From Georgenia soli (GTDB lineage: Bacteria; Actinomycetota; Actinomycetes; Actinomycetales; Actinomycetaceae): 64,000 nt of DNA. Every line of letters begins with the position of its first letter. Position 1 is the first letter of the stretch. Made by a program: the position numbers and the translations under genes. Where the stretch lies: contig NZ_PDJI01000004.1 in the NCBI RefSeq assembly GCF_002563695.1, forward strand, positions 3,472,001 to 3,536,000. The letters are read 5' to 3'. The notes under the pieces are model-generated. The model saw nothing but the letters and a program-made list of their open reading frames with translations. It searched no databases and was not told the origin of the DNA. Of this stretch, positions 48,336 through 56,743 are shown piece by piece.

Positions 48336-49035
48336 TCCCGAGCAGCATGGCGCGCTGCATCACCGTGTCGCCCGCGCGCAGCACGACCATCAGGCGCACG
48401 ACCCAGCCGGGGCGGTAGCACACCCGGGTCCGCACGAGCAGGCGCACGGAGTCTCCGTCCGGGACGAGGACGAAGGCCCAGCTGCAGTCGAAGTAGCTGC
48501 GGGGCCGGCGGGGAAGGAACCGGACCTCCCGGCCGTCGATCGTCCGCGAGCTGTACAGCACGAGATGGCGCGCGGGCTCGACGTCGCGCACCCACCACGA
48601 GCCGATCTGCTCCGAGCAGTTCGGCCCGTCGAGCAGGACCTGCCCGACCTCGAGCTGCTGGTGGTCGGGGAGCACGCGTTCGGCCGCAGACCGGCGGCCC
48701 CGGTGCCCGGCGGGGTCCTTCCACCAGGGGAAGTCGCTGTACCAGCCGCCGCGGCCGTACCCCATCTGGGCGAGCCACGGCCAGACCTGCTGCGGGGTGG
48801 CCCGGATCGTCTCCGCGCGGGTGGCGGACCAGTTCGGCGCCGGGACGAGGTCGTCGCCGGGGAGCTCCCGGGACTGCTCGTCCGGGGTCGCGCCGGAGCG
48901 CCGCCACTCCGGGTGCGTGACCGCGTAGACCGTCTCCACGGCGTACTCGCCGAGCACCACGGCGCCGTCCCGGACGCGGCCGAACGTACGGCTGGCTCTC
49001 GACCTCGGACTGGCGCTCAGCTGACTGGCGGTCAT
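48166..49035 (-). CDS. SRPBCC-like protein
   Basis: The product is 289 residues. The body (about 40-240) has the pattern of polyketide-cyclase-like helix-grip proteins: TRAETIRATPQQVWPWLAQMGYGRGGWYS, LLDGPNCSEQIGSWWVRDVEPARHLVLYSS and SWAFVLVPDGDSVRLLVRTRV. The C-terminal 50 residues are Arg-rich low-complexity antisense to the pentapeptide gene; the two genes overlap by 170 bases tail to tail. The ATG at 49035 follows GAGGTGCGTG. Ligand unknown. Confidence 0.75.
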   Translation of the reverse strand: MTASQLSASPRSRASRTFGRVRDGAVVLGEYAVETVYAVTHPEWRRSGATPDEQSRELPGDDLVPAPNWSATRAETIRATPQQVWPWLAQMGYGRGGWYSDFPWWKDPAGHRGRRSAAERVLPDHQQLEVGQVLLDGPNCSEQIGSWWVRDVEPARHLVLYSSRTIDGREVRFLPRRPRSYFDCSWAFVLVPDGDSVRLLVRTRVCYRPGWVVRLMVVLRAGDTVMQRAMLLGIRRRVETAGSLGAPRRRARASLRHPPVRSPSAPAGRATTTGAWWRRRHARRRAGAG

Positions 49036-49146
49036 CACGCACCTCGCTCGCCCCGGGTCAGACGGACGTGTCGCTGCTGACCACGGTACGTCCGCAGCGA
49101 TAGCCCCCGCGGCTCGTTCGCGTCACCGCCGCCGGACGCCCTCGAC

Positions 49147-49222
49147 CGGACCCGCCCTCGGCCGGACCCGCCCCGGACCCGCCCTCGGCCGGACGCGCCC
49201 CCGCCGGACCCGCCCCCGCCGC
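49147..49222. repeat. GC-rich degenerate tandem repeats in an intergenic region
   Basis: Imperfect units of about 15 bases based on CGGACCCGCCCTCGGC recur across this stretch. It lies in the 351-base gap between the divergent SRPBCC-like and membrane-protein genes. The rest of the gap shows nothing I recognise apart from ribosome sites at both ends. Confidence 0.6.
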
Positions 49223-49386
49223 ACGCGTCGTCGCCGATGTCGAGGCGGGCGCGAGGCGGGACCAACGTCTCTGGACGCGGCGCCGAAGGTCGGCAGACGC
49301 TGGGGACGGACGCCGGCCCACGAGCCGGCGCGCGGCGTGGTCGCCGCGACGGCCGCACCGACCGCCCTGCGAACGGGAGCGCTGCC

Positions 49387-50370
49387 ATGACTCTCCACCG
49401 CCCACCGGACGTCCCCGTCTCGGTGCCACGTCCGTCCCGCGCCGCTCCGGTGCACCCGCGCACGCCGGGCGTCGTCGTCGGCCTCGTCCTGCTTGTCGCC
49501 GTGCTCGGTGCGGTCGCGGCCGGCGCGGGCCTGCTGCGGGGGCCGGAGACCTTCACCGTCGAGACGATGCGCGGCGGGGAGGCCGTGCTCTACGGGCAGG
49601 GCGTGTACCGGTACGAGACGCTGTTCGTCGGCGCGCTCAACCGGGGCACCGACATCGTCACCCTCGTCCTGGGGATCCCGCTCCTGCTGGTCAGCACCTG
49701 GTGGGCCCGCAGAGGTTCTGTACGAGGAGCGCTTCTGCTGCCGGGCGCGCTGGGGTGGTTCCTCTACGTCTACGCCACCATGGCGGTCCGTGCCGCGTTC
49801 AACCCGCTCTTCGTCGTCTACGTCGCGCTCTTCGCAGCCGCTCTGTACGCGTTCATCGTGACGCTGGTCAGCGCCTGGCGGCTGCCCGTGCGGGTCCGGT
49901 CCGGGCGTGCGCTGCCACGTCGGGGCGCAGGTGTGCTTCTCCTTGTCAGCGGGCTGGCCATGCCGGTGATCTGGCTCGGCCCGGTCGTGGGCGCCCAGCT
50001 CGCCGGCGCGGTGCCGGAGCGGCTGGAGACCTACACGACGGCGGTCACCGAGGCGCTCGACACCGCGGTGATCGCGCCCGCGGTCCTTCTCGCGGCCGTG
50101 TGGATCTGGCGCCGCGAGACCCGGGGCTACGTGCTCGCCGTCCCGCTGCTGACGCTCGAGACGATGCTGGCGCCGATGATCGCCGCACAGACGGCGAGCC
50201 AGCTCTCCGCCGGCGTCCGGCTGACACCGCCCGAGGTGGTCGGCCCGCTCGGCGGGTTCGTGGTGCTCTCGCTCGCGGCGGGCCTGGTGCTCGCGCGTCT
50301 GCTGGCCGCCGTCGACGAGACGCGGCCGCGCCCCGAGGCCGCGCCGGACGGGTTGGCCGCCGGAGGCTGA
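49387..50370 (+). CDS. Polytopic membrane protein of unknown function
   Basis: The product is 327 residues. About eight hydrophobic helices are visible, including GVVVGLVLLVAVLGAVAAG, IVTLVLGIPLLLVSTWW, FVVYVALFAAALYAFIV and GFVVLSLAAGLVLARLL. A short extracellular or periplasmic loop follows the first helix. No transporter motif is recognised. AACGGGAGCGCTGCC precedes the ATG at 49387; the frame upstream is low-complexity. It is convergent with the LOG gene, leaving only 3 bases between stops. Confidence 0.75.
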   Translation: MTLHRPPDVPVSVPRPSRAAPVHPRTPGVVVGLVLLVAVLGAVAAGAGLLRGPETFTVETMRGGEAVLYGQGVYRYETLFVGALNRGTDIVTLVLGIPLLLVSTWWARRGSVRGALLLPGALGWFLYVYATMAVRAAFNPLFVVYVALFAAALYAFIVTLVSAWRLPVRVRSGRALPRRGAGVLLLVSGLAMPVIWLGPVVGAQLAGAVPERLETYTTAVTEALDTAVIAPAVLLAAVWIWRRETRGYVLAVPLLTLETMLAPMIAAQTASQLSAGVRLTPPEVVGPLGGFVVLSLAAGLVLARLLAAVDETRPRPEAAPDGLAAGG

Positions 50371-50373
50371 CGC

Positions 50374-51468
50374 TCAGGGAGCGGTCAGCAGGGCGGGCAC
50401 CTCGGAGACGTCGTCGACGAGGTGGATGTGGTCGACCATGTGCCGCTCCCGCGCGAGCGACTCCAGCAGGGGCCACACCGGCAGCGTGCGCGTCCAGTGC
50501 TCCCGGCCCACGAGCACCATGGGCGCCACCGAGGAGGCGTCCGCGTAGTAGTTCTCGCACGCGTCCTGGAAAACCTCCTGCACCGTGCCGGCCGCGCCGG
50601 GCAGGAACACGATCCCGGCCGAGGCCACGTGCAGGAGCACCGCCTCACGGATCGCGTTGCGGAAGTACTTCGCGATCACCGTCGCGAAGGCGTTGGGCGG
50701 CTCGTGGCCGTAGTGCCACGTGGGGATGCCGAGGGAGCGGGCGCCCTCGGGCCAGCGTTCCCGCACGTCGAGCGCCGCGCGGGCCCACGCCTGGACGGAC
50801 GGCACGAAGGACGGGACGGCCGCGACCATGGCGAGCGCGGCGTCGAGGTCGGCGGGGGACCGGTGGGCGAGGTACGCGCCGAGGTTCGCCGCTTCCATCG
50901 CGCCGGGGCCGCCGCCCGTGCCGACGACGAGCCCCTCCCGGGTCAGCTCCCTCGCGAGCCGCGCGGCGTCCGCGTAGGGCGCGGTGCCCCGCGCGACGGC
51001 GTGCCCGCCCATGACGCCGACGATCCGGCTGCCCCGGACCACCTCGACGAGGGCGTCGTCGACCGCGTGGTCGTGCAGGGCCTGGGCGAGCGTCCTGACG
51101 AGCGTGCGGCCCTGCCGGGACCAGGCGTAGACGCGGGCGTCGAGGGTCTGGTCGTAGGAGCCGTCGAGCCCGGCGTACAGCTCCTCGGCGGTGTAGAGGG
51201 ACCCGCGGTAGGCGTCGAACGGGATGTCGGGCACCACCGGAAACACGAGGGCGCCACGGGCGCGCAGGCTCTGCTCGTCAGCCGGTTCGAGCGCACAGCC
51301 GAGGAGGAGCGCACCGGTGACGTCGAGCCGGCGCAGGACGTCGCCGCGTCCGCGCAGATCCACCCCCTGCAGGTGCCACCCGGTGATGCTGCCCGCGCCG
51401 TGCGCGACCCGGCCGTCGAACTCCTCGAGGCTCTCCACCTCGACCGTGCTCCCGCGCTCTTCCTTCAC
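50374..51468 (-). CDS. LOG family protein (lysine decarboxylase-like fold)
   Basis: The product is 364 residues. The Rossmann-like core has VGVMGGHAVAR, VGTGGGPGAMEAANLG and the signature PGAAGTVQE in place of the usual PGGxGTxxE. LOG enzymes release cytokinin bases from nucleotides or hydrolyse nucleoside monophosphates. This is a long version (typical about 200) with a 150-residue N-terminal extension of unknown fold. The GTG at 51468 is preferred on weak ribosome-site grounds; downstream GTG codons are alternatives. Confidence 0.75.
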   Translation of the reverse strand: MKEERGSTVEVESLEEFDGRVAHGAGSITGWHLQGVDLRGRGDVLRRLDVTGALLLGCALEPADEQSLRARGALVFPVVPDIPFDAYRGSLYTAEELYAGLDGSYDQTLDARVYAWSRQGRTLVRTLAQALHDHAVDDALVEVVRGSRIVGVMGGHAVARGTAPYADAARLARELTREGLVVGTGGGPGAMEAANLGAYLAHRSPADLDAALAMVAAVPSFVPSVQAWARAALDVRERWPEGARSLGIPTWHYGHEPPNAFATVIAKYFRNAIREAVLLHVASAGIVFLPGAAGTVQEVFQDACENYYADASSVAPMVLVGREHWTRTLPVWPLLESLARERHMVDHIHLVDDVSEVPALLTAP

Positions 51469-51638
51469 CCGGCTGAACCTACCGGCGCGGGGGTACTCCG
51501 GCTTTTGGTGCACGTGCCTCCGGCTCTCCTGAGTGAGGCTCTTTGGCGGCGATCGGAGCAGCGCCGGGCGGCACCGAGGCCCTGCGAGCGACCGAGGCGG
51601 CCCCGCGACCATCTGCACGTGGTTCAGCGCGACACTGC

Positions 51639-51750
51639 GTTGTCCACACCTTCGACCGAGGCGGAGCCGCCTACATCTGTCTTGCCGGCGCGATCGTACG
51701 AGGTGGCGTCGCCAGGACGGTCACCCTCAAGGATGAAGATGTGACAGTCA
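51639..51750 (+). pseudogene. DUF2283-like remnant
   Basis: In one frame the sequence reads HTFDRGGAAYICLAGAIVRG-GVARTV, matching the DUF2283 core (YDPxADAAYIYLVD...GGVARTV), but it lacks both the usual start and the following beta strands. The 280-base region between the LOG gene and the DHFR-like gene is otherwise empty. Base composition here is less GC-biased than around it. It is probably the leftover of a small gene destroyed when the neighbouring module arrived. Confidence 0.5.
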
Positions 51751-52314
51751 GCGCGGGCGTTTCGGGCGGTAGGTCCGCCCGAAGCTGCGGGGACTGTCCT
51801 CGTAGATCTGGTCGAGCTCCCAGTCGATCCGTTGCCCGCCGGGGACGTCGAAGATGCGCGTGCCGTCGCCGAGGAAGACCGGGGCGACGAAGACCTGCAG
51901 CTCGTCGATGAGGTCGTGCTCGAGCGCTTGGCGGGCGATGTCGGCGCTGATGATCTGCACGTCCTTGTCGCCGGCAATCTCCTGGGCGCGACGGATGGCC
52001 TCGACGATGTCGCAATTCAGCGCGACGATGCTCGGATCGTCGGCGATCTCATCCGGCCGGTGGGTCAGGATGAACTCGGTGCCGGTCCAGGCACCGCCGT
52101 ATGCCTTGGACGTTGTCTCGTCGCGTTCGTCCTGCTGCGTTCTCGCCGCGTCGTAGCCGGCCCGGCCGGAGATGATCACCGCGACGTCTCCCGCCATCTG
52201 TCTCACGGTGCCCTCGGCCAGCGGTTCGGCGGCGGACATCCAGCTCATGTCGTGGCCCGGTCCGGCGATGAAGCCGTCGATCGAGCATGTGAATCCCCAG
52301 GCGACCTTGCCCAC
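51748..52314 (-). CDS. Dihydrofolate reductase family protein (RibD C-terminal-like)
   Basis: The product is 188 residues of the YwjB/RibD_C group: WGFTCSIDGFIAGPG, ISGRAGYDAAR, FILTHRP, VQIISADIARQALEHDLIDEL and VAPVFLGDGTRIFD. Such proteins are annotated as DHFR-like but the substrate is usually unknown. It lies in a module with a YCII protein and a HxlR regulator, whose codons are less GC-rich than their surroundings. It is likely co-transcribed downstream of the YCII gene or has its own promoter at 52315-52347. Confidence 0.85.
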   Translation of the reverse strand: MGKVAWGFTCSIDGFIAGPGHDMSWMSAAEPLAEGTVRQMAGDVAVIISGRAGYDAARTQQDERDETTSKAYGGAWTGTEFILTHRPDEIADDPSIVALNCDIVEAIRRAQEIAGDKDVQIISADIARQALEHDLIDELQVFVAPVFLGDGTRIFDVPGGQRIDWELDQIYEDSPRSFGRTYRPKRPR

Positions 52315-52347
52315 GTCTCCTCCTCGCCTTTGGCCTTGACCCGCGCC

Positions 52348-52680
52348 CTACGGCGACTCCTGCAAGGGCCAGACCTCGACGACACCGCGCGCGACCGCGC
52401 AGGGCGTCCTCGACACGAGTTGGATGGCCCGCTCCAGCGTCGCGGCCTCGATGATGGCGAACCCGGCCACCGGGAGGGGGGAGGACATGAAGGGCCCGCT
52501 CGTCACGGTGGTCCCCGCATCGTCATGGTTCTGCACCTGTACGGGCGTGCCAGCAACGCCCATGTGGACTCCCGTGGCGCGCAGGTGCGCGTCATGCGTG
52601 TGCGCCGCAGCGCGTACCGCCGCGTCGGTGCGGTTGTAGCCGTCCTGGTCGCCGTATCCGATGGTCACGAACTTGGGCAC
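52348..52680 (-). CDS. YCII-related protein
   Basis: The product is 110 residues: KFVTIGYGDQDGYNRT, HDAHLRATGVHMG, VTSGPFMSSPLPVAGFAIIEAATLERAIQLV and EVWPLQ. This is the DGPF/YCII dimeric barrel pattern. GTG 52680 follows GGGAGGTACTGAC. It is transcribed divergently from the HxlR gene; the twin palindromes between the two are likely operators for both. Longer frames upstream read through those sites and are rejected. Confidence 0.82.
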   Translation of the reverse strand: MPKFVTIGYGDQDGYNRTDAAVRAAAHTHDAHLRATGVHMGVAGTPVQVQNHDDAGTTVTSGPFMSSPLPVAGFAIIEAATLERAIQLVSRTPCAVARGVVEVWPLQESP

Positions 52681-52729
52681 CGTCAGTACCTCCCTGGTCC
52701 ACGGGCTGCTCCGTTGCATCGACGCCCGG

Positions 52730-52782
52730 TTGCAGTCTGCAATCGGTTTTCGACCGTAGCGTAAACTGCTTGCAGTCTGCAA
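52730..52782. promoter_or_regulatory. Twin 13-bp operators between YCII and hxlR genes
   Basis: TTGCAGTCTGCAA occurs exactly at 52730-52742 and at 52770-52782, centres 40 bases apart, about four helical turns. Each is a dyad TTGCAG/CTGCAA with one central base. TAAACT (52762-52767) just before the second site may be the -10 box of the regulator gene. The sites most likely bind the adjacent HxlR protein. Confidence 0.7.
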
Positions 52783-52804
52783 CCGTCGGAAGTGGGAGAT
52801 TCGA

Positions 52805-53320
52805 GTGACCGTCGCGCCCCGATCGGGATGCCCGATCAACCTGTCCCTGGAGGTCTTCGGCGACAGGTGGAGCCTGTTGATTCTTCGCGACATGATCTTC
52901 GGTGGGCGGCGGCACTTCCGTGAGCTGCTCAACGGCTCGCAGGAACGGATCGCCTCGAACATCTTGGCCAGTCGGCTGAGAAAACTGGTCGAAGCCGGCA
53001 TGCTCACCAAACGCCCTGATCCCGGGCACAAGCAGCGATCCATATACAGCCTGACCGAGGCGTCCATTCAGTTGGTGCCGGTGATGGCGGCGTTGGGTGG
53101 CTGGGGACGTCGGTGGCTGCCCGTCACCGCGGACCTTGCAGTCCGGGCGAAGCTGCTTGAGGAAGGCGGCCCGGAGCTGCAGGAGCGATTCATGGCCGAG
53201 CTGCGTGAAGAACACCTCGATATCCCCGCCGGCCCGCTCACCAACGGCGTGACCGTGCGCGAGCGCCTACGTGCGGCTTACCTGGCGGAGATGGACCGGA
53301 ATCGGGAGTTGTCGGGATGA
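52805..53320 (+). CDS. HxlR-family transcriptional regulator
   Basis: The product is 171 residues. The winged helix shows the HxlR signature: Cys9 in SGCPINLSLEVFGDRWSLLILRDM, FGGRRHFRELLNG, SNILASRLRKLVEAGMLTKR and YSLTEASIQLVPV. The N-terminal Cys often senses electrophiles or oxidants. A 60-residue helical extension follows the HTH. GTG 52805 is the start, after GGGAGATTCGA. It is divergent from the YCII gene with twin operators between, and so probably controls the YCII/DHFR-like genes and itself. Confidence 0.88.
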   Translation: MTVAPRSGCPINLSLEVFGDRWSLLILRDMIFGGRRHFRELLNGSQERIASNILASRLRKLVEAGMLTKRPDPGHKQRSIYSLTEASIQLVPVMAALGGWGRRWLPVTADLAVRAKLLEEGGPELQERFMAELREEHLDIPAGPLTNGVTVRERLRAAYLAEMDRNRELSG

Positions 53321-53522
53321 TATGAACCGTTGGCTCCCATCTACGAACAAGGGGATGAGGCCAGCGGTCCTGCACAGGCCACCCCGCAGGTCTGCGTCGT
53401 CTACGAATCCTTCGGTTTCGTGCACGTTCCTGCGTTCGGCGCCTGCTGCAACCTGCGCCGGACGCAGGAACCTGCACCGAACCGCGCGGGAGGCCCGGAC
53501 GCAGGGACGGGCTGCGTCGTCC

Positions 53523-53557
53523 CTCCGTCTGAGGTAGCCCGGGTACCTCAGACGGAG
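53523..53557. promoter_or_regulatory. Perfect 14-bp inverted repeat upstream of the LAL regulator
   Basis: CTCCGTCTGAGGTA (53523-53536) and TACCTCAGACGGAG (53544-53557) are fully complementary around a 7-base centre (GCCCGGG). It lies in the 303-base gap between hxlR and the small gene before the LuxR-type gene, 67 bases before the latter's ATG. It may be an operator or a terminator for hxlR. The rest of the gap shows nothing else I recognise. Confidence 0.55.
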
Positions 53558-53623
53558 AGGTCGTGCCGAAGAACTGGTCATCCGACCGATGTTCCGCCGC
53601 CGGGACCGGAGCAGGCTCGAGTC

Positions 53624-53827
53624 ATGAGCATCCACGACGCCACCACCCACCACTTCCTTCACGCCGCCCGCGAGCACGAGCTTGCGGAGCGTGCCGCCGA
53701 GGCGCGGCTGCGCGAGGCGCTGGGAGCCCGCGCCCGCAGCTGGCGCGGGAGCCGGGCCCGTGTGGCCCGGGCCTACCGCTGGATCACTATTGCCTCGACC
53801 CGGCGGGGGCTGCCCGTGGCACGATGA
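53624..53827 (+). CDS. Small basic helical protein before the LAL regulator
   Basis: The product is 67 residues: THHFLHAAREHELAERAAEARLREALGARARSWRG and a basic tail. It is helical and His/Arg-rich, with no recognised domain. The ATG at 53624 lacks a strong ribosome site, but the stop overlaps the LuxR-type gene start as ATGA, which argues for a real, translationally coupled gene. It may be a small regulator or simply a leader of the large gene. Confidence 0.55.
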   Translation: MSIHDATTHHFLHAAREHELAERAAEARLREALGARARSWRGSRARVARAYRWITIASTRRGLPVAR

Positions 53828-56691
53828 GCGCCGTGACTTCACTGGCGCCCCTCGTCGTCGGCCGCGCCGGTCCGCTCGACCAGCTCCGCAGCGCGTGGGA
53901 CGCCGCCCGTGAGGAGGGCGCCCGCACCGTCCTCGTGGCCGGTGAGGCCGGCATGGGCAAGACCACGCTGGTCACCCGGTTCGCCGAGCTGCTCGCCGAC
54001 GAGGCGGACGTCGTCTCGGGTCAGTGCGTCGCCTTCGCCGGGGACGGGATGCCGTACGCCGCCGTCGTCCAGATCCTCCGGACGCTCGTGGAACGGCACG
54101 GCCAGGACGTCGTCCTCGAGTGGGCGGGAGCGGGATGGGCGTCGCTCGGTGCCGTCGTGCCGGGGCTGGCGGCTCCGACGTCGGGGTCGGACGTGGAACG
54201 GCTCCGGCTCTACGAGGCGATCGCCCGCGTCCTGGAGGGCGCGGCCCGGCAGCGTCCGCTCCTCGTGGTGGTGGAGGACCTGCACTGGGGGGACCCCTCC
54301 ACCTGGCACCTGCTGCGCTTCCTCGCCGCCGCTCTCGGCGACGCGCCCCTGCTGGTGCTCGCCACCTACCGCGACGACGAGCTGCCCGGCCGCCACCCGC
54401 TGCGTCCGGTGCTGGCTGAGCTGCTCCGCCAGCGCGGCACCACGCGCCTCGACCTCGGCCCGCTGGACCCCGACTCCGTCGCCGACCTCGTCACCGCGCT
54501 CGCACCGGGCGTCTCGGACGCCACCAGGGCCGCCATCGTGCGCCGCAGCGAGGGCGTGCCGTACTTCGTCGACGAGCTCGCCCGCGCCGCCGCCGGCGGC
54601 ATCAGCATGCCGGGCACCCTGCGCGACGCCCTCCTCGCCCGGGTGCGGTCCGTGCGGGAGGAGACGCACCAGGTGCTGCGCGCCGTCTCGGCGGCCGGGC
54701 TGGAGGTGGAGCACGAGCTCCTCGCCGAGGTGGTCGACCTGCCCGCCGGCCAGCTCGACGCCGCCCTGCGGGAGGCGGTGGACGCCGTCGTCCTCGTGCC
54801 GTCCGGGACGGGGTACCGGTTCCGTCACGCGCTGCTGTCCCAGGTGCTCCACGACGACCTGCTGCCGGGGGAGCACGCCCGGCTGCACAGCCGTTTCGCC
54901 GACGTCCTCGCCCGCCGCCCGGACCTCTCCGTCGCGCACAGCCACGACCTCATCCACCACCTCTTCGCCGCGCACCGCCTCGACGAGGGCTTCCGGGCCG
55001 CGCTCACCCGGGCGGCCGAGCGCACGCCCGCCCACCACGAGGCCCTCGCCCTGTACGAGCAGGCGCTGGACGTGTGGGACCGCGTCAGCGAGCCGGAGTC
55101 GGTCGCCGGCAGCCGCGACCACGTGCTGCAGGAGGCCGCGGGCGCGGCGATCCGCGCCGGTGAGGCCGAGCGGGCCCTCGCCCTGGTGGAGGCCTCGCTG
55201 CGGGAGGCCCCGCGCGGTCTGGACCCGGAGGTGCGCGCGCACCGGCTCGGCCTGAAGGCCCGCGCGATGGGCAACCTCATGCGAGACGGCAGCGTCGAGG
55301 TGCTGCGGGAGGCGGTCGCCCTCACGTCGCCGGAGCGTCCCACCGCCGTCCGGGCCATGGTCCTGGAGCTGCTGAGCACGTTCCTCATGCTCACCGGGCA
55401 GCACCAGGAGGGCCTCGAGGTCGCCGACGAGGCCATCGCCGCGGCCGACGCCGTCGGCGAGACCGCCTACCGGGGCAGCGCCCGCAACTCGCGCGCCATG
55501 GCCCTGTGCGCCATGGGTGAGGAGGAGCTCGGCATGGCGGAGATGGAGGCAGCCCGGGCCGACTCCGAGACGCGCCCCCGCACCACGGTGCGGTTCTGGA
55601 TCAACTGGTCCAACCAGCTCAACCTCGCGGGGCGCTTCCGCGAGGCGCGGGACGCGGCGCTCGCCGGCGTGGAACGCACCCGGGCCGAGGGACTGGAACG
55701 CTCCGGCGGGATCATGCTCGTCGGCAACGCCGCGGAGCCGATGATCGCCCTCGGGCAGCTCGACGACGCCGACCGGATGGTCCGCCGGGCGCTGGAGCAG
55801 TCGCCGCCGCCGAACTACGTCGTGCACCTGCGAACGCTGCAGGCCTGGACGTCGCTGTGGCGCGACCGCCCGCACGAGGTCGAGCAGGTGCTGGTGGACT
55901 ACTGCGAGGTGCTCGCCGGCCGCGGGCAGCCGCAGTTCGTCCACGAGCTCGCCGTCATCGACGCCTGGCGCCACCTGCTGGCGCCGCAACCGGACGCCGC
56001 GGCCGCCTGGCGTCGTGCCCAGCAGGTGCTCGCCGCACCCCGCGGCGCCGCCCCCGCCCGTCTGTGGCAGCTCGCCTTCCTCGCCGCGGCCGCGCTGCGC
56101 GCCAGGACGGACGACGCCGGAGCTGACCTTGCCGCCGAGCGGAGCCTTCTCGCGGGACAGGTCGACGCCCTGCCGAGCTGCCTGGTCCGTCCCATGTGGG
56201 AGCCGCTCGTGGTGGCGGAGCTGGCCGACGACGTCGCCAGCTGGCGGGCGGCGCTCGAGGCTTCGGCGGTCGTGGGCGGGCACGCGGCCCTGGAGCCCTG
56301 GGCCGGTATTGGTCTGGGCCGGTCGCTGGTGGCGGCCGGGAGGCGGGCGGACGCGGAGCCGGTGCTGGTGCGGGCGGGGGACCGGGCTCGTGAGGTCGGG
56401 ATGCCGGTGCTCACCCGGGTCGCCGACGACGTGCGCCGTCGTGCCGGCATCGCCGGGCCCCGGCGCCGCACGGCAGCGCCCACGGAGCTGACCGACCGGG
56501 AGCGGGAGGTGCTCGCCCTGGTGGCCGAGGGGCGCACCAACGGCGAGATCGCCTCCGCCCTGTTCATCAGCACCAAGACGGCGAGCGTCCACGTCTCCAA
56601 CATCCTCGCCAAGCTCGGCGTGAGCGGACGCGGCGAGGCGGCCGCCCTGGCCCACACGCGGCCGGAGCTGCTGGGCGTGCGCGACGCCTGA
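53824..56691 (+). CDS. Large ATP-binding LuxR (LAL/MalT-type) transcriptional regulator
   Basis: The product is 955 residues. An AAA/NACHT-like ATPase lies in the first 300 (Walker A GEAGMGKTT at 40-48, Walker B LLVVVEDLHWGD). A long TPR-like helical region follows, and a C-terminal LuxR HTH (about 885-945: ELTDREREVLALVAEGRTNGEIA, SVHVSNILAKLG). LAL regulators sense an inducer through the repeat domain and activate neighbouring genes. The ATG overlaps the small upstream gene. Its target is not obvious: the DHFR-like gene downstream is on the other strand. Confidence 0.92.
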   Translation: MSAVTSLAPLVVGRAGPLDQLRSAWDAAREEGARTVLVAGEAGMGKTTLVTRFAELLADEADVVSGQCVAFAGDGMPYAAVVQILRTLVERHGQDVVLEWAGAGWASLGAVVPGLAAPTSGSDVERLRLYEAIARVLEGAARQRPLLVVVEDLHWGDPSTWHLLRFLAAALGDAPLLVLATYRDDELPGRHPLRPVLAELLRQRGTTRLDLGPLDPDSVADLVTALAPGVSDATRAAIVRRSEGVPYFVDELARAAAGGISMPGTLRDALLARVRSVREETHQVLRAVSAAGLEVEHELLAEVVDLPAGQLDAALREAVDAVVLVPSGTGYRFRHALLSQVLHDDLLPGEHARLHSRFADVLARRPDLSVAHSHDLIHHLFAAHRLDEGFRAALTRAAERTPAHHEALALYEQALDVWDRVSEPESVAGSRDHVLQEAAGAAIRAGEAERALALVEASLREAPRGLDPEVRAHRLGLKARAMGNLMRDGSVEVLREAVALTSPERPTAVRAMVLELLSTFLMLTGQHQEGLEVADEAIAAADAVGETAYRGSARNSRAMALCAMGEEELGMAEMEAARADSETRPRTTVRFWINWSNQLNLAGRFREARDAALAGVERTRAEGLERSGGIMLVGNAAEPMIALGQLDDADRMVRRALEQSPPPNYVVHLRTLQAWTSLWRDRPHEVEQVLVDYCEVLAGRGQPQFVHELAVIDAWRHLLAPQPDAAAAWRRAQQVLAAPRGAAPARLWQLAFLAAAALRARTDDAGADLAAERSLLAGQVDALPSCLVRPMWEPLVVAELADDVASWRAALEASAVVGGHAALEPWAGIGLGRSLVAAGRRADAEPVLVRAGDRAREVGMPVLTRVADDVRRRAGIAGPRRRTAAPTELTDREREVLALVAEGRTNGEIASALFISTKTASVHVSNILAKLGVSGRGEAAALAHTRPELLGVRDA

Positions 56692-56743
56692 GCCGGGCCC
56701 CGGTGGGGCTTGCTCAGGCTGCTTCCTACCCCGATGTGCCTAC

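Noticed and set aside
53839..56655. 938-residue minus-strand open frame opposite the LuxR-type gene.
   Set aside because: Gly/Arg/His-rich antisense frame without domains; the plus strand has complete ATPase and HTH motifs.
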